A stretch of 64,000 bases of DNA. It comes from Caenimonas aquaedulcis. GTDB lineage: Bacteria > Pseudomonadota > Gammaproteobacteria > Burkholderiales > Burkholderiaceae_C. The notes under the pieces were generated by a model, which worked only from the letters and a program-made list of their open reading frames with translations, did not search any database and was not told where the DNA came from. The stretch spans positions 3,748,618 to 3,812,617 of the forward strand of contig NZ_JADWYS010000001.1 of assembly GCF_015831345.1 (NCBI RefSeq), in the 5' to 3' direction. Below, in pieces: positions 36,639 through 46,390 of the stretch. Both the position numbers and the translations under genes were made by a program. The stretch's first letter is position 1, and each line of letters begins with the position of its first letter.

Positions 36639-38297
36639 ATGGGAAGCCCTGAGATGGCGGAGGGCGCCCCGCCCACCGTGCGGCAGCTGCGGCAGGTGCT
36701 CCTGTGGCCGCTGCGCCTCATCCCCGTCGCGCAGTCGCGCAAGGCGCCCTGGGAGATCCTGCGCGACATGGGCGATGCTTCGCCCTGGCGGGAAGTGGTC
36801 GACGAATACACCGGCGAGAGCGGCGACTTCCACGAACGGCATTACCAGGAGTTCACCGCTTTCCTGCCTTACGTGCAGCGCTTCCTCTACGGCGAAGGCC
36901 GCGCGTCGCGGCAATCCAACGACCCGCGCACGGGCTCGCCGATGCGCGTGTTCCGGCGGCGCGACATCGCGCAAGTGCGTGTCCTCGCACGGCCGGGCGA
37001 CACGCCGCTCGTGCTGGACATCGTGCATGCGGACCTCTACTTCTTCTTCGACGTCGACCTGGTCCTGCTGAACCTGGAAGTGAGCGCACGGGACCTGCCG
37101 CTGCGCGCTGCGCAGGAGCAGCTGTACCGCTTCGGCCGGGCTTACCCCGGCGGCTGGGACGACGACGGGCGCGCGCAGCACTGCGCCCAGAGCGTGGAGT
37201 GGCTCGATGCGCAGGGGCGCGTGCTCGCGGCGTCGGACGCGCAGGAGCGCGAGCTCTTCCTCGCGCATGTCTGCGAGCACCGCGCGCCGCGGGTGGCCGC
37301 GCACTGGGCTTTCATGATGCAGCCGCTGGTGAGCGATCATTCCGGCGAGCCGGGCCCGCTGCGCTTTCGCCAGATCGAGTACTACCGCATGCCGGTGATG
37401 GGTTACCTCGCCCTGGACGACCCGCAGGCGCTGTCGCGTGCGGACTTCCTCGCGCTCGGCACGGTGACGGGCGCGACCGACCCGACGCTCACGAACACGC
37501 AGGGCTGGCTCGCGGATTTCGAGCGCAGCCATTGCTACGACCGCTTCTGGGGCCCGGGCGGTGCGGCGCCGTTCACGCGCTACCTGTGCAGCGGGCACTC
37601 GCTGATGGTGGTGGGCGGCGCGCAATCGCATTTCTTCGCCTGCCGCGACCGCGGCGTGCTCGCGCAGTTCCGCCATCAACACTTCCTGCTCTTCCTCATC
37701 GCGCACTTCCAGAAGGCGGCGCTCCTGATGTATTCGGACCGGCTGGTCGAGGCGCTGCGCTCGCTGGAAATCGGCAACCCCGACAGCGTGCGCGCCTTCA
37801 AGCGGGCGATCCGCGCGAGCTTCGAGGGCTTCCTGCGGTTCACGCACCGCTACTGGTTCCACGAGATTTCCGACCAGGCGCAGGTGAAGGCGCTGTGGCA
37901 CCTCACGTCCCGCCACCTCGAGATCGATCCGCTGTACGAGGAGGTGAAGTCGCGCATCGCGGACATGAGCATGTACCTCGAGGGCGACGGGCTGCGGCGC
38001 CAGGCCAACACCATCGTGCGCCTCACGGTGGTGACGATCTTCGGGTTGATCGGCACGGTGACCAGCGGCTTCCTCGGCATGAACCTGATCAACGAGGGCG
38101 ATGCGCCGCTCGCGAAGAAGCTGGTGTACTTCCTGGCGGTCTTCATCCCGACCATCTGGCTCACGTTCTACACGATGGCGAAATCCAAGCGCCTCTCGGA
38201 TTTCCTCGATGCGCTATCGGACGAGCGGCTGAGCGTGTGGCAGAAGACGAAGGTGCTGGCCGCCGTGTGGCGGCCGGGCACGGTGGAGCGCGACTAG
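36639..38297 (+). CDS. Large CorA-like membrane protein
   Basis: 552 residues. The C-terminus resembles CorA-type Mg2+/divalent-cation channels: two membrane helices (about 460-481 and 494-515), the GMN signature at 480-482 (GFLGMNLINE) and a basic tail (MAKSKRLSDFLDAL). Before this lies a helical region (MSMYLEGDGLRRQANTIVRLT) like the CorA stalk. The N-terminal about 400 residues are much longer than in CorA (about 316 in total) and unfamiliar, with HADLYFFFDVDLVLLNLE and WHLTSRHLEIDPLYEE. The ATG at 36639 follows CGAGGAG. It converges on livM with overlapping stops. Ion specificity is not known. Confidence 0.8.
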   Translation: MGSPEMAEGAPPTVRQLRQVLLWPLRLIPVAQSRKAPWEILRDMGDASPWREVVDEYTGESGDFHERHYQEFTAFLPYVQRFLYGEGRASRQSNDPRTGSPMRVFRRRDIAQVRVLARPGDTPLVLDIVHADLYFFFDVDLVLLNLEVSARDLPLRAAQEQLYRFGRAYPGGWDDDGRAQHCAQSVEWLDAQGRVLAASDAQERELFLAHVCEHRAPRVAAHWAFMMQPLVSDHSGEPGPLRFRQIEYYRMPVMGYLALDDPQALSRADFLALGTVTGATDPTLTNTQGWLADFERSHCYDRFWGPGGAAPFTRYLCSGHSLMVVGGAQSHFFACRDRGVLAQFRHQHFLLFLIAHFQKAALLMYSDRLVEALRSLEIGNPDSVRAFKRAIRASFEGFLRFTHRYWFHEISDQAQVKALWHLTSRHLEIDPLYEEVKSRIADMSMYLEGDGLRRQANTIVRLTVVTIFGLIGTVTSGFLGMNLINEGDAPLAKKLVYFLAVFIPTIWLTFYTMAKSKRLSDFLDALSDERLSVWQKTKVLAAVWRPGTVERD

Positions 38298-39250
38298 GCC
38301 CGGGCCCGGCGCCGTTCCAGCCAGGCGTGCACCTCGCCGACCACGCCCTTGCGGAAGGCCAGCACGCACACCACGAAGATCGCGCCGATGATCACGGTGA
38401 CCCAGGCGCCGACCTTGTCGGCCAGCAGGTCCTGCAGGGCGATCACGATGCCCGCGCCGAACACCGGGCCGAAGAAGGTGCCGACGCCGCCGAGCAGGCT
38501 CATGAGGATCACCTCGCCCGACATGGACCAGTGAACGTCCGTGAGCGTGGCGAAGCCCATGACGAGCGTCTTGAGCGATCCCGCGAGGCCCGCGAGGGCG
38601 GCGGAGAGCACGAAGGCGACCAGCTTGTAGCGGTCGACTTCGTAGCCCAGCGAGACGGCGCGCGGCTCGTTCTCGCGGATCATCTTGAGCACCTGGCCGA
38701 ACGGCGAAGTGACAATGCGCGCGATGCCCAGGAAGCAGGCCACGAAGATTGCGAGGATCACGTAATACATCGTCGTGTCGGACGAGAGGTCCAGCAGGCC
38801 GAGCAGCTTGCCGCGCGGCACGCCCTGCAGGCCGTCCTCGCCGCCGGTGAAGGGCGCCTGCAGGCAGATGAAGTACACCATCTGCGCCAGGGCGAGCGTG
38901 ATCATCGCGAAGTAGATGCCTTGCCGGCGGATCGCGATCAGGCCGAAGACGAGGCCGATGAAGGCGGCCACCAGCGTGCCCGCCAGGATGGCGATTTCCG
39001 GCGACCAGCCTTGCGACTTGATGAAGTAGCCGGTGACGTAAGCGGCGAAGCCGAAGAACGCCGCATGGCCGAAGGACAGCAGGCCGGTGAAGCCGAGCAG
39101 CAGGTTGAACGCGCAGGCGAACAGCGCGAAGCACAGCAGCTTCATCACGAAGACGGGGTACAGGCCGATCAGCGGCGCGACGAGCGCGAGGACGAGGATT
39201 CCGATATAGGTCGCGCGAATCAGCTTGGTGTGGTTCGTGCTCATGCTCAT
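38294..39250 (-). CDS. livM: LivM-type branched-chain amino-acid ABC transporter permease
   Basis: Second permease of a HAAT-family importer. 318 residues, many hydrophobic segments, with LLGFTGLLSFGHAAFFGFAAY and the EAA-like loop NEPRAVSLGYEVDRYKLVAF. The start at 39250 gives an ATGA overlap with the livH stop; a second ATG two codons later is possible. The order SBP-livH-livM with livF-livG upstream on the same strand marks one operon. Confidence 0.93.
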   Translation of the reverse strand: MSMSTNHTKLIRATYIGILVLALVAPLIGLYPVFVMKLLCFALFACAFNLLLGFTGLLSFGHAAFFGFAAYVTGYFIKSQGWSPEIAILAGTLVAAFIGLVFGLIAIRRQGIYFAMITLALAQMVYFICLQAPFTGGEDGLQGVPRGKLLGLLDLSSDTTMYYVILAIFVACFLGIARIVTSPFGQVLKMIRENEPRAVSLGYEVDRYKLVAFVLSAALAGLAGSLKTLVMGFATLTDVHWSMSGEVILMSLLGGVGTFFGPVFGAGIVIALQDLLADKVGAWVTVIIGAIFVVCVLAFRKGVVGEVHAWLERRRARA

Positions 39251-40131
39251 GCTTCCTTGCCGAAGAGGCCGGCCGGCCGGATGATGAGCACGATCACCAT
39301 CACGACGAACACCACCACGCTGGAGGCTTCCGGGTAGAACACGCGGGTCATGCCTTCGATCAGGCCCAGAACGAGACCGGTGACGACCGAACCGAGGATG
39401 GAGCCCATGCCGCCGATCACGACGACGGCGAAGACCACGATGATCAGGTTGGAGCCCATGAGCGGCGTCACCTGGATGATGGGCGCGGCGAGCACGCCGG
39501 CCATGGCCGCGAGCGCGGCGCCCGCGCCGTAGGTGAGCATCACCATGAGGGGCACGTTGACGCCGAAGGCCTGCACCAGCTTCGCGTTCTCCGTGCCGGC
39601 GCGCAGGTAGGCGCCCAGGCGGGTGCGCTCGATCAGGAACCAGGTGCCCAGGCACACGACCAGCGATGCCAGCACCACGAACGCGCGGTAGTTCGGCAGG
39701 ATCATGAAGCCCAGGTTGGTCGCGCCTTCGAGCAGCTCGGGCACGGGGTAGGACTGGCCGGAGACGCCGTACTGGTCGCGGAAGATGCCTTCCAGGATCA
39801 GCGACAGGCCGAATGTGAGGAGCAGGCCGTAGAGCGGGTCGAGCCCGTACAGCCGCTTGAGGAAAGTGCGCTCGATCACCACGCCGAGCACGCCCACGAG
39901 GAGCGGGGCGAGGACGAGCGCGAACCAGAAATTGATGCCGAACTTGTCCAGCATGATCCACGCGGCGAAGGCCCCCACCATGTACAGGGCGCCGTGCGCG
40001 AAGTTCACGATGTCGAGCAGGCCGAAGATGACGGCCAGGCCGAGGCTGAGCATGGCGTAGAACGCGCCATTGACCAGCCCCAGCACCAGTTGGCCGAGAA
40101 AGGCCTGCAGGGGGATGCCGAAGATTTCCAA
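39247..40131 (-). CDS. livH: LivH-type branched-chain amino-acid ABC transporter permease
   Basis: First permease of the importer. 294 residues, about eight membrane segments, with GLVNGAFYAMLSLGLAVIFGLLDIVNFAHGA at the N-terminus (read in two parts) and the cytoplasmic loop RTRLGAYLRAGTENAKLVQAFG that contacts the ATPases. It lies 62 nt after the substrate-binding protein gene, with a perfect palindrome in the gap, and overlaps livM by 4 nt. Confidence 0.93.
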   Translation of the reverse strand: MEIFGIPLQAFLGQLVLGLVNGAFYAMLSLGLAVIFGLLDIVNFAHGALYMVGAFAAWIMLDKFGINFWFALVLAPLLVGVLGVVIERTFLKRLYGLDPLYGLLLTFGLSLILEGIFRDQYGVSGQSYPVPELLEGATNLGFMILPNYRAFVVLASLVVCLGTWFLIERTRLGAYLRAGTENAKLVQAFGVNVPLMVMLTYGAGAALAAMAGVLAAPIIQVTPLMGSNLIIVVFAVVVIGGMGSILGSVVTGLVLGLIEGMTRVFYPEASSVVVFVVMVIVLIIRPAGLFGKEA

Positions 40132-40153
40132 GGGGATGCCTCAGGTGGTTGCT

Positions 40154-40177
40154 CCCTCTCCCGCATGCGGGAGAGGG
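40154..40177. repeat. Perfect 24-nt palindrome between SBP and livH genes
   Basis: CCCTCTCCCGCA followed by its exact reverse complement, flanked by GCTC and CAGGGGTGAGGG. It sits inside the liv operon between the highly expressed binding-protein gene and the first permease gene. The sequence type (CCCTCTCCCGC...GGGAGAGGG...GGGGTGAGGG) is a common dispersed intergenic palindrome in GC-rich proteobacteria. It could stabilise the upstream SBP mRNA or damp read-through into livH. Confidence 0.8.
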
Positions 40178-40193
40178 CAGGGGTGAGGGTGCC

Positions 40194-41393
40194 TTACTTC
40201 TTGATCAGCGAGCACTTGGACTCGGCGGGCGTGGTGAACGCCTGGTCGCCCGGGACCTTCGCGACCAGCTTGTAGTAGTCCCACGGCGTCGTCGATTCCT
40301 TCTGGCCCTTGACCTGGAAGAGGTACATGTCGTGGATCATTCGGCCGTCCGCGCGGATCGTGCCCTTGCTGTAGAAGTCGTCGAACTTCATGGACTTGAG
40401 CGTGGCCATGACCTTGTCGCCGTCGGTCGTGCCGGCAGTCTGCACGGCCTTCAGGTAGTTCATCGTCGCGGAGTAGTCGGCGGCCTGCAGGCTGGACGGC
40501 ATGCGCTTGTACTTGTCGAAGAAGCGCTTGGCGAACTTGCGGCTGGCGTCGTCCTGGTTCCAGTACCAGCTGTCGGCCAGTTGCAGGCCTTCGGTGTTCG
40601 ACAGGCCGAGCGAGTGCACGTCGTTGATGAACACCAGCAGGCCGGCGACCTTCATGGTCTTGGTGATGCCGAATTCCTTGGCTGCCTTCATCGCGTTGGT
40701 GAAATCGCCGCCGGCATTGGCCATCGCCAGGATCTGCGCCTTGGAGCCTTGCGCCTGCAGCAGGAAGGACGAGAAGTCCGACGCGTTCAGCGGGTGCTTC
40801 ACGGAGCCGGCGACGGTGCCGCCGTTGGCCTTGATGACGGTGGTGGCGTCCGCTTCGAGCGACTGGCCGAAGGCGTAGTCGGCGGTGAGGAAGTACCAGC
40901 TCTTGTTGCCGGCCTTGATGAGCGCGTTGCCCGCCACCTTCGCGAGCGCGACGGTGTCGTAGGCGTAGTGCACCGTGTAGGGCGTGCAGTCTTCGTTCGT
41001 GAGGCGGGCGGAGCCGGCGCCGATGGAGATGAAGGGGCGCTTCTTCTCCTGCGCGACCTTGGCCATGGCGAGGTTGGTGCCGGAGGACGTGCCGCCGATC
41101 AGCATCGCGAGGTTGTCCTTGTCCATCCACTCGCGGGCCTTGGAGCTCGCGACGTCCGCCTTGTTCTGGTGGTCCGCGGACAGCACTTCGACCGGGCGGC
41201 CCAGCACCTTGCCGCCGAAGTCCTGCACCGCCCACTTCACCATCTCGGCGCCCGCGGGGCCGTCGATGTCGGCGTACAGGCTGGCCATGTCGGTGATCAT
41301 GCCGATCTTGACGGGGCCGGAGTTGGTCTGGGCGAGGGCGCCCATGGTGCCGAGGCCGACGGCCATGGCTGCGACGAGGGTCTTGAGTTTCAT
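40194..41393 (-). CDS. Branched-chain amino-acid/amide-type ABC transporter substrate-binding protein
   Basis: Periplasmic type I binding protein (Peripla_BP_6). 399 residues with a cleavable signal (MKLKTLVAAMAVGLGTMGAL, cut near ALAQ). The mature start PVKIGMITDMASLYADIDGP and the lobe motif IGGTSSGTNLAMAKVAQEKK are typical. The substrate could be a branched-chain amino acid, amide, urea or aromatic acid; LivK is not asserted. It lies 40 nt after livF in the same transcript. Confidence 0.92.
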   Translation of the reverse strand: MKLKTLVAAMAVGLGTMGALAQTNSGPVKIGMITDMASLYADIDGPAGAEMVKWAVQDFGGKVLGRPVEVLSADHQNKADVASSKAREWMDKDNLAMLIGGTSSGTNLAMAKVAQEKKRPFISIGAGSARLTNEDCTPYTVHYAYDTVALAKVAGNALIKAGNKSWYFLTADYAFGQSLEADATTVIKANGGTVAGSVKHPLNASDFSSFLLQAQGSKAQILAMANAGGDFTNAMKAAKEFGITKTMKVAGLLVFINDVHSLGLSNTEGLQLADSWYWNQDDASRKFAKRFFDKYKRMPSSLQAADYSATMNYLKAVQTAGTTDGDKVMATLKSMKFDDFYSKGTIRADGRMIHDMYLFQVKGQKESTTPWDYYKLVAKVPGDQAFTTPAESKCSLIKK

Positions 41394-41433
41394 TGTGGGT
41401 CTCCTGATAAAACTTGGGGGTTGGGGAAGCGGG

Positions 41434-42138
41434 TCAGACGCCGAGGAATTCCTGCAGCATCGCCATGTTGTCCGCGAGCTCGCGCTGCTCGAACTGCTTG
41501 ACGATGCGGCCGTGCTCCATCACGTAGAAGCGGTCGGCCAGCGGCGCGGCGAAGCGGAAGTTCTGCTCCACCAGCACCACCGTGTAGCCCTTCGCCTTCA
41601 ACGTGCGGATCATCTCGGCCAGCTTCTGCACGATGACGGGGGCGAGGCCCTCGGAGATCTCGTCCAGCAGAAGCAGCCGCGCGCCGGTGCGAAGGATGCG
41701 CGCGACGGCCAGCATCTGCTGCTCGCCGCCCGACAGTCGCGTGCCGGGGCTGCCGGCACGCTCCTTCAGGTTGGGGAACATCTCGTAGATCTCCCCCACA
41801 CTCATTCCGCCCGGTGCGATCACCGGCGGCAACATCAGGTTCTCTTCGGCCGACAGGCTCGCGAAGATGCCGCGCTCTTCCGGGCAGTAGCCCACGCCCA
41901 GGCGCGCCACCTTGTGCGGCGGCAGCTTGATCGCTTCCTGGCCATCGATGCGGATCGAGCCCTTGCGTGCGCCGGTCAGGCCGACGATGGCGCGCATCGT
42001 GGTGGTGCGTCCGGCGCCGTTGCGGCCCAGCAGGCAGACGACTTCGCCTTCGTTCACGGTGAGGTCGACGCCGTGCAGGATGTGCGACTCGCCGTACCAG
42101 GCGTTGAGGCCTTCGATCTTGAGGAGCTCTTTGGTCAT
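41434..42138 (-). CDS. livF: LivF-type ABC transporter ATPase
   Basis: 234-residue ATPase of the importer. Signature LSGGEQQMLAVAR, Walker B LLLLDEISEGLAP and a downstream His switch region are present. The Walker A motif reads GRNGAGRTT (38-46): the Lys that normally contacts the ATP phosphates is Arg44. The sister LivG keeps the normal GPNGAGKTT. The start follows livG after 1 nt. Arg may partly substitute, or LivG may do most hydrolysis. Confidence 0.93.
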   Translation of the reverse strand: MTKELLKIEGLNAWYGESHILHGVDLTVNEGEVVCLLGRNGAGRTTTMRAIVGLTGARKGSIRIDGQEAIKLPPHKVARLGVGYCPEERGIFASLSAEENLMLPPVIAPGGMSVGEIYEMFPNLKERAGSPGTRLSGGEQQMLAVARILRTGARLLLLDEISEGLAPVIVQKLAEMIRTLKAKGYTVVLVEQNFRFAAPLADRFYVMEHGRIVKQFEQRELADNMAMLQEFLGV

Positions 42139-42139
42139 G

Positions 42140-42934
42140 TCAGTGAGCCCCTTGGAGTGCCGCGTCCGTCGTGCCCATATAGGCCTCGATCACCAGCGGG
42201 TTGGCGGAGACTTCCGCGTAGGGGCCGTCCGCGATGATCGCGCCGCGCTGCAGCACGGTGATGCGGTCGGCGATCGACGAGACCACCTTCATGTTGTGTT
42301 CCACCATGAGGATGGTGCGCCCGGCCGACACCTTCTTGATCAGTTCGGTGACGCGGTGCACGTCCTCGTGGCCCATGCCCTGCGTGGGTTCGTCCAGAAG
42401 CATCAGCTCGGGCTCCAGCGCCATGGTGGTCGCGAGTTCCAGCGCGCGCTTGCGGCCATAGGGCAGGTTCACCGTCATCTCGTCGCGGAAATCCTGAAGG
42501 TCCACGGCGTGCAGCAGTTCGTCGGCCCGCTGGTGCAGGTGGAACAGGCTGGCTTCGGGCTTCCAGAAGTGGAAGGACGTGCCTTGGCCGCGCTGCAGGG
42601 CGGCGCGCACGTTCTCCAGCACCGTCATGTGCGGAAACACCGCCGAAATCTGGAAGGAACGCACGATGCCGCGCCGCGCAGTCTGCGCGGGCTTCTCCTT
42701 CGTGATGTCGGCCCCGTTGAACGTGATCGAGCCGCGGGTGGGCGTCAGGAATTTCGTGAGCAGGTTGAAGAAAGTCGTCTTGCCTGCGCCGTTGGGGCCG
42801 ATGAGGGCGTGGATGTGGCCCCGGCGCACCTTCAGGTCGACGCTGTTGACCGCGACGAAACCCTTGAACTCCTTGGTCAAGCCCTTCGTCTCGAGAATGA
42901 TCTCAGCAGCCAATTCTTCTCCTTGCATGGACAC
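42140..42934 (-). CDS. livG: LivG-type ABC transporter ATPase
   Basis: 264-residue ATPase, first gene of the liv operon. Walker A GPNGAGKTTF, a LivG-type Q-loop region RGIVRSFQISAVFPHMTVLENV, Walker B LMLLDEPTQGM and switch His in MVEHNM are present. The signature segment reads LPYGRKRALELA, as in LivG proteins. The start may be at 42934 or two codons later at 42928, where the AGGAGAA-like context is not better. 136 nt upstream to icmF hold the likely operon promoter. Confidence 0.93.
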   Translation of the reverse strand: MSMQGEELAAEIILETKGLTKEFKGFVAVNSVDLKVRRGHIHALIGPNGAGKTTFFNLLTKFLTPTRGSITFNGADITKEKPAQTARRGIVRSFQISAVFPHMTVLENVRAALQRGQGTSFHFWKPEASLFHLHQRADELLHAVDLQDFRDEMTVNLPYGRKRALELATTMALEPELMLLDEPTQGMGHEDVHRVTELIKKVSAGRTILMVEHNMKVVSSIADRITVLQRGAIIADGPYAEVSANPLVIEAYMGTTDAALQGAH

Positions 42935-43008
42935 GGGTCGCGCGGCATGGAGGCCTGCGCGACGGGATGGCGAATGCTAGGGAGCGATGCTGCAGCGCGG
43001 TAGGGGGT

Positions 43009-43026
43009 AAAACCTTAGGTAGTTTT
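43009..43026. promoter_or_regulatory. Imperfect palindrome upstream of the liv operon
   Basis: AAAACCTTAGGTAGTTTT has AAAAC/GTTTT ends around a CCTTAGG-like centre, preceded by GGGGGT. It is the only AT-rich patch in the 136 nt between icmF and livG, about 75-90 nt before the livG start on the minus strand, a position suited to a transcription-factor site. No regulator is assigned. Confidence 0.3.
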
Positions 43027-43070
43027 GCTTGGCTGTCAGGCTGTCAGAAGGCTGACTGGCGCTGCCGGTC

Positions 43071-46000
43071 CTACATGTTGCGCCGGTACTGCCCGCCGAC
43101 CTCGAATAGGGCGTTCGTGATCTGGCCCAGCGAGCACACTCGCACGGCGTCCATGAGCACCTCGAACACGTTGCGGTTGTCGATCACGGCCTGCTGCAAG
43201 CGCTGCAGCATCGCCGGCGCTTCCCCGGCGTTGCGCGCGTGGAAGTCGGCCAGGCGCTTGAGCTGGCTCTGCTTCTCGTCCTCGGTGGAGCGGGCGAGCT
43301 CCAGCTTGTCCTGGACCTGGTCGCCATGGGGGTTGCGGAAGGTGTTCACGCCCACGATCGGCAGCTCGCCCGTGTGCTTGAGCATCTCGTAGTGCATAGA
43401 TTCGTCCTGGATGCGGCCCCGCTGGTAGCCCGTCTCCATCGCGCCCAGCACTCCGCCGCGCTCGGCGATACGCTCGAATTCGGCCAGCACGGCTTCCTCG
43501 ACGAGCTCGGTCAGCTCCTCGATGATGAAGGCGCCCTGGTTCGGGTTCTCGTTCTTCGCGAGGCCCCATTCGCGGTTGATGATCAGCTGGATCGCCATCG
43601 CGCGCCGCACGCTGTCCTCGGTCGGCGTGGTGATCGCCTCGTCGAAGGCGTTGGTGTGCAGCGAGTTGCAGTTGTCGTAGATCGCGATCAGCGCCTGCAG
43701 CGTGGTGCGGATGTCGTTGAACTGGATCTCCTGCGCGTGCAGGCTGCGCCCGGAAGTCTGGATGTGGTACTTCAACTTCTGGCTGCGCTCGTTCGCGCCG
43801 TATTTTTCCTTCATCGCCGTGGCCCAGATGCGGCGCGCGACACGGCCCATCACCGTGTATTCGGGGTCCATGCCGTTGGAGAAGAAGAAGGAGAGGTTGG
43901 GCGCGAAGTCGTCCACGTGCATGCCGCGTGCGAGGTAGGCCTCGACGAAGGTGAAGCCGTTGGAGAGGGTGAACGCGAGTTGCGAGATCGGGTTCGCGCC
44001 CGCCTCGGCGATGTGGTAGCCCGAGATCGACACCGAATAGAAGTTGCGCACGTTGTGGTGCACGAAGTACTGCGCGATGTCGCCCATGACCTTGAGCGAG
44101 AACTCGGTGGAGAAGATGCAGGTGTTCTGGCCCTGGTCTTCCTTCAGGATGTCCGCCTGCACCGTGCCGCGCACGTTGGCCAGCACCCATTCGCGGATCT
44201 TCGCGGCTTCCGTATGCGTCGGCTCGCGGCCGTTGTCCGCCTTGAATTTGTCCAGGTTCTGGTCGATCGCGGTGTTCATGAACATCGCGAGGATGGTGGG
44301 CGCGGGGCCGTTGATCGTCATCGACACGGACGTGGAGGGGCTGCACAGGTCGAAGCCCGAGTACAGCACCTTCATGTCGTCGAGCGTCGCGATGGATACG
44401 CCGGAGTTGCCCACCTTGCCGTAGATGTCCGGGCGCGGGTCGGGATCGTTGCCGTACAGCGTGACGGAGTCGAATGCGGTGGACAGGCGTTTGGCGTCCA
44501 TGCCTGCGGAGAGCAGCTTGAAGCGTTTGTTGGTGCGGAAGGCATCGCCCTCGCCGGCGAACATGCGCGTCGGGTCCTCGTTCTCGCGCTTGAAGGCGAA
44601 AGTACCCGCGGTGTAGGGATAGCTGCCGGGCACGTTGTCGAGCATCAGCCACTTGAGGATTTCGCCGTGGTCCTCGTACTGCGGCAGGCTCACCTTGCGG
44701 ATCACCGTGCCGGAGAGGGACTTCGTCGTGAGCGCGGTGCGGATTTCCTTGTCGCGGATCTTCACCACGTACTCGTCGCCCGAGTACGCGCGCACCATGT
44801 CGGGCCACTGCTGCAGCAAGTGCAGCGCGTCCTTGTCCATGCGCGCCTTGCGCTTGCCTGCCAGGTCCAGCGCCGCTTCGGCGGCGGGGGCGCGTTCCGG
44901 CTTGTCGACCTTGAGCATGCGGGCGGCTTCCTGCAGCTGCTGGACTTCGCGTGCGAGCTTCGCCTGTTCGCGCGCGCGCTTCTTGTAGCCGCGCACGGTG
45001 TCGCTGATCTCAGCGAGGTAGCGGGTGCGCGCGGCGGGCACTACCGGTGTCTGGTTGGTGCTGTGGCGAACCGCCGCCACGGGCAGGCGGCCTTCCTTGA
45101 GTGGCAGGCCGAGTTCGGCCAAGCGCGGCAGCAGCGCCTGGTAGAGGGCCGTGACGCCGTCGTCGTTGAAGCGCGCGGCCATGGTGCCGAACACGGGCAT
45201 CTCGTCGGGCCGCTTGCCCCAGGCTTCCTTGTTGCGCTGGACCTGCTTGGCGACGTCGCGCAGCGCGTCGGCGGCGCCCTTCCGGTCGAACTTGTTGATC
45301 GCGATGAATTCGGCGAAGTCGAGCATGTCGATCTTCTCGAGCTGGCTTGCCGCGCCGAACTCCGGCGTCATCACATACAGCGGGATGCCCACCAGCGGCA
45401 CGATGGCCGCGTCGCCCTGGCCGATGCCCGAGGTTTCCACCACGATGAGGTCGAAGCCCGCGGCCTTGCAGGCGGACACGACGTCCGGCAGCGCCGCGGA
45501 GATCTCGCTGCCGAAGTCGCGGGTGGCCAGGGACCGCATGAAGACACGCGGACCCTTTTGCCACGGGTTGATCGCATTCATCCGGATGCGGTCCCCGAGC
45601 AGCGCGCCGCCGCTCTTGCGGCGCGAGGGGTCGATGGAAATCACGGCGACGCGGAAGTTGTCTTCCTGGTCCAGCCGCAGGCGGCGGATCAGCTCATCGG
45701 TGAGCGAGGACTTGCCCGCGCCGCCCGTCCCGGTGATGCCGAGCACGGGGATGTGACGGGCCTGCGCGGCGGTCTTCACCTCCGCCATCAGCTTGCCGTC
45801 CGCGGCGCCGTTTTCCAGCGCGGTGATGAGCTGCGCGAGCGCACGCCAGCCCATCTCGCCATGGCCCTGGATCGCGGCGACGTCCTTCGGGGCGAAGCCC
45901 GAGATGTCCTTGTCGCAGCGCATCACCATCTCGCCGATCATTCCCGCAAGGCCCATGCGCTGGCCGTCCTCCGGGCTGTAGATGCGCGACACGCCGTAGG

Positions 46001-46364
46001 CCTGCAGCTCGCGGATCTCCGGCGGCACGATCACGCCGCCGCCGCCGCCGAACACCTGGATGTGCTCGCCACCGCGCTGGCGCAGCAGGTCGACCATGTA
46101 CTTGAAGTACTCGACGTGGCCGCCCTGGTAGGAGCTGATCGCGATGCCCTGCACGTCTTCCTGCAGGGCGGCGGTGACGACGTCGTCCACGCTGCGGTTG
46201 TGGCCGAGGTGGATCACTTCCGCACCCATGCCCTGCAGGATGCGCCGCATGATGTTGATGGCCGCGTCGTGCCCGTCGAACAGGCTCGCGGCCGTGACGA
46301 AGCGCACCTTGTGGGTGGGGCGGTAGTTGGCGAGCGCCTTGAATTCGGCGGACAGGTCGGTCAT
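43071..46364 (-). CDS. icmF: IcmF, fused isobutyryl-CoA mutase with its G-protein chaperone
   Basis: Adenosylcobalamin-dependent mutase interconverting isobutyryl-CoA and n-butyryl-CoA, with a built-in MeaB-like GTPase that loads and protects the cofactor. 1097 residues: B12-binding domain (about 15-150; Asp30 and His32 in [11 protein letters not shown], later ISSYQGGH and GGGGGVI), G domain (about 205-400; P-loop GTGGAGKSS 212-220, [22 protein letters not shown]), linker, then the TIM-barrel mutase domain (about 550-1090; [32 protein letters not shown]). All domains are intact. A perfect 26-bp palindrome lies 26 nt before its start. Related pivalyl-CoA mutases share this architecture, so substrate range could be wider. 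Confidence 0.95.
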   Translation of the reverse strand: MTDLSAEFKALANYRPTHKVRFVTAASLFDGHDAAINIMRRILQGMGAEVIHLGHNRSVDDVVTAALQEDVQGIAISSYQGGHVEYFKYMVDLLRQRGGEHIQVFGGGGGVIVPPEIRELQAYGVSRIYSPEDGQRMGLAGMIGEMVMRCDKDISGFAPKDVAAIQGHGEMGWRALAQLITALENGAADGKLMAEVKTAAQARHIPVLGITGTGGAGKSSLTDELIRRLRLDQEDNFRVAVISIDPSRRKSGGALLGDRIRMNAINPWQKGPRVFMRSLATRDFGSEISAALPDVVSACKAAGFDLIVVETSGIGQGDAAIVPLVGIPLYVMTPEFGAASQLEKIDMLDFAEFIAINKFDRKGAADALRDVAKQVQRNKEAWGKRPDEMPVFGTMAARFNDDGVTALYQALLPRLAELGLPLKEGRLPVAAVRHSTNQTPVVPAARTRYLAEISDTVRGYKKRAREQAKLAREVQQLQEAARMLKVDKPERAPAAEAALDLAGKRKARMDKDALHLLQQWPDMVRAYSGDEYVVKIRDKEIRTALTTKSLSGTVIRKVSLPQYEDHGEILKWLMLDNVPGSYPYTAGTFAFKRENEDPTRMFAGEGDAFRTNKRFKLLSAGMDAKRLSTAFDSVTLYGNDPDPRPDIYGKVGNSGVSIATLDDMKVLYSGFDLCSPSTSVSMTINGPAPTILAMFMNTAIDQNLDKFKADNGREPTHTEAAKIREWVLANVRGTVQADILKEDQGQNTCIFSTEFSLKVMGDIAQYFVHHNVRNFYSVSISGYHIAEAGANPISQLAFTLSNGFTFVEAYLARGMHVDDFAPNLSFFFSNGMDPEYTVMGRVARRIWATAMKEKYGANERSQKLKYHIQTSGRSLHAQEIQFNDIRTTLQALIAIYDNCNSLHTNAFDEAITTPTEDSVRRAMAIQLIINREWGLAKNENPNQGAFIIEELTELVEEAVLAEFERIAERGGVLGAMETGYQRGRIQDESMHYEMLKHTGELPIVGVNTFRNPHGDQVQDKLELARSTEDEKQSQLKRLADFHARNAGEAPAMLQRLQQAVIDNRNVFEVLMDAVRVCSLGQITNALFEVGGQYRRNM

Positions 46365-46390
46365 GGGAATCTCCAGCAGCCCGCCAGCTT

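Noticed and set aside
36704-39337. An 877-codon open frame on the + strand spanning the CorA-like gene and livM
   Set aside because: It crosses two convergent real genes in a different frame and reads as Arg/Ala/His-rich low-complexity sequence.
46200-46300. IcmF B12 motif reading DGHDAA rather than the textbook DxHxxG
   Set aside because: The Asp and His ligands are kept, and IcmF proteins commonly vary at the final Gly, so this is not a defect.
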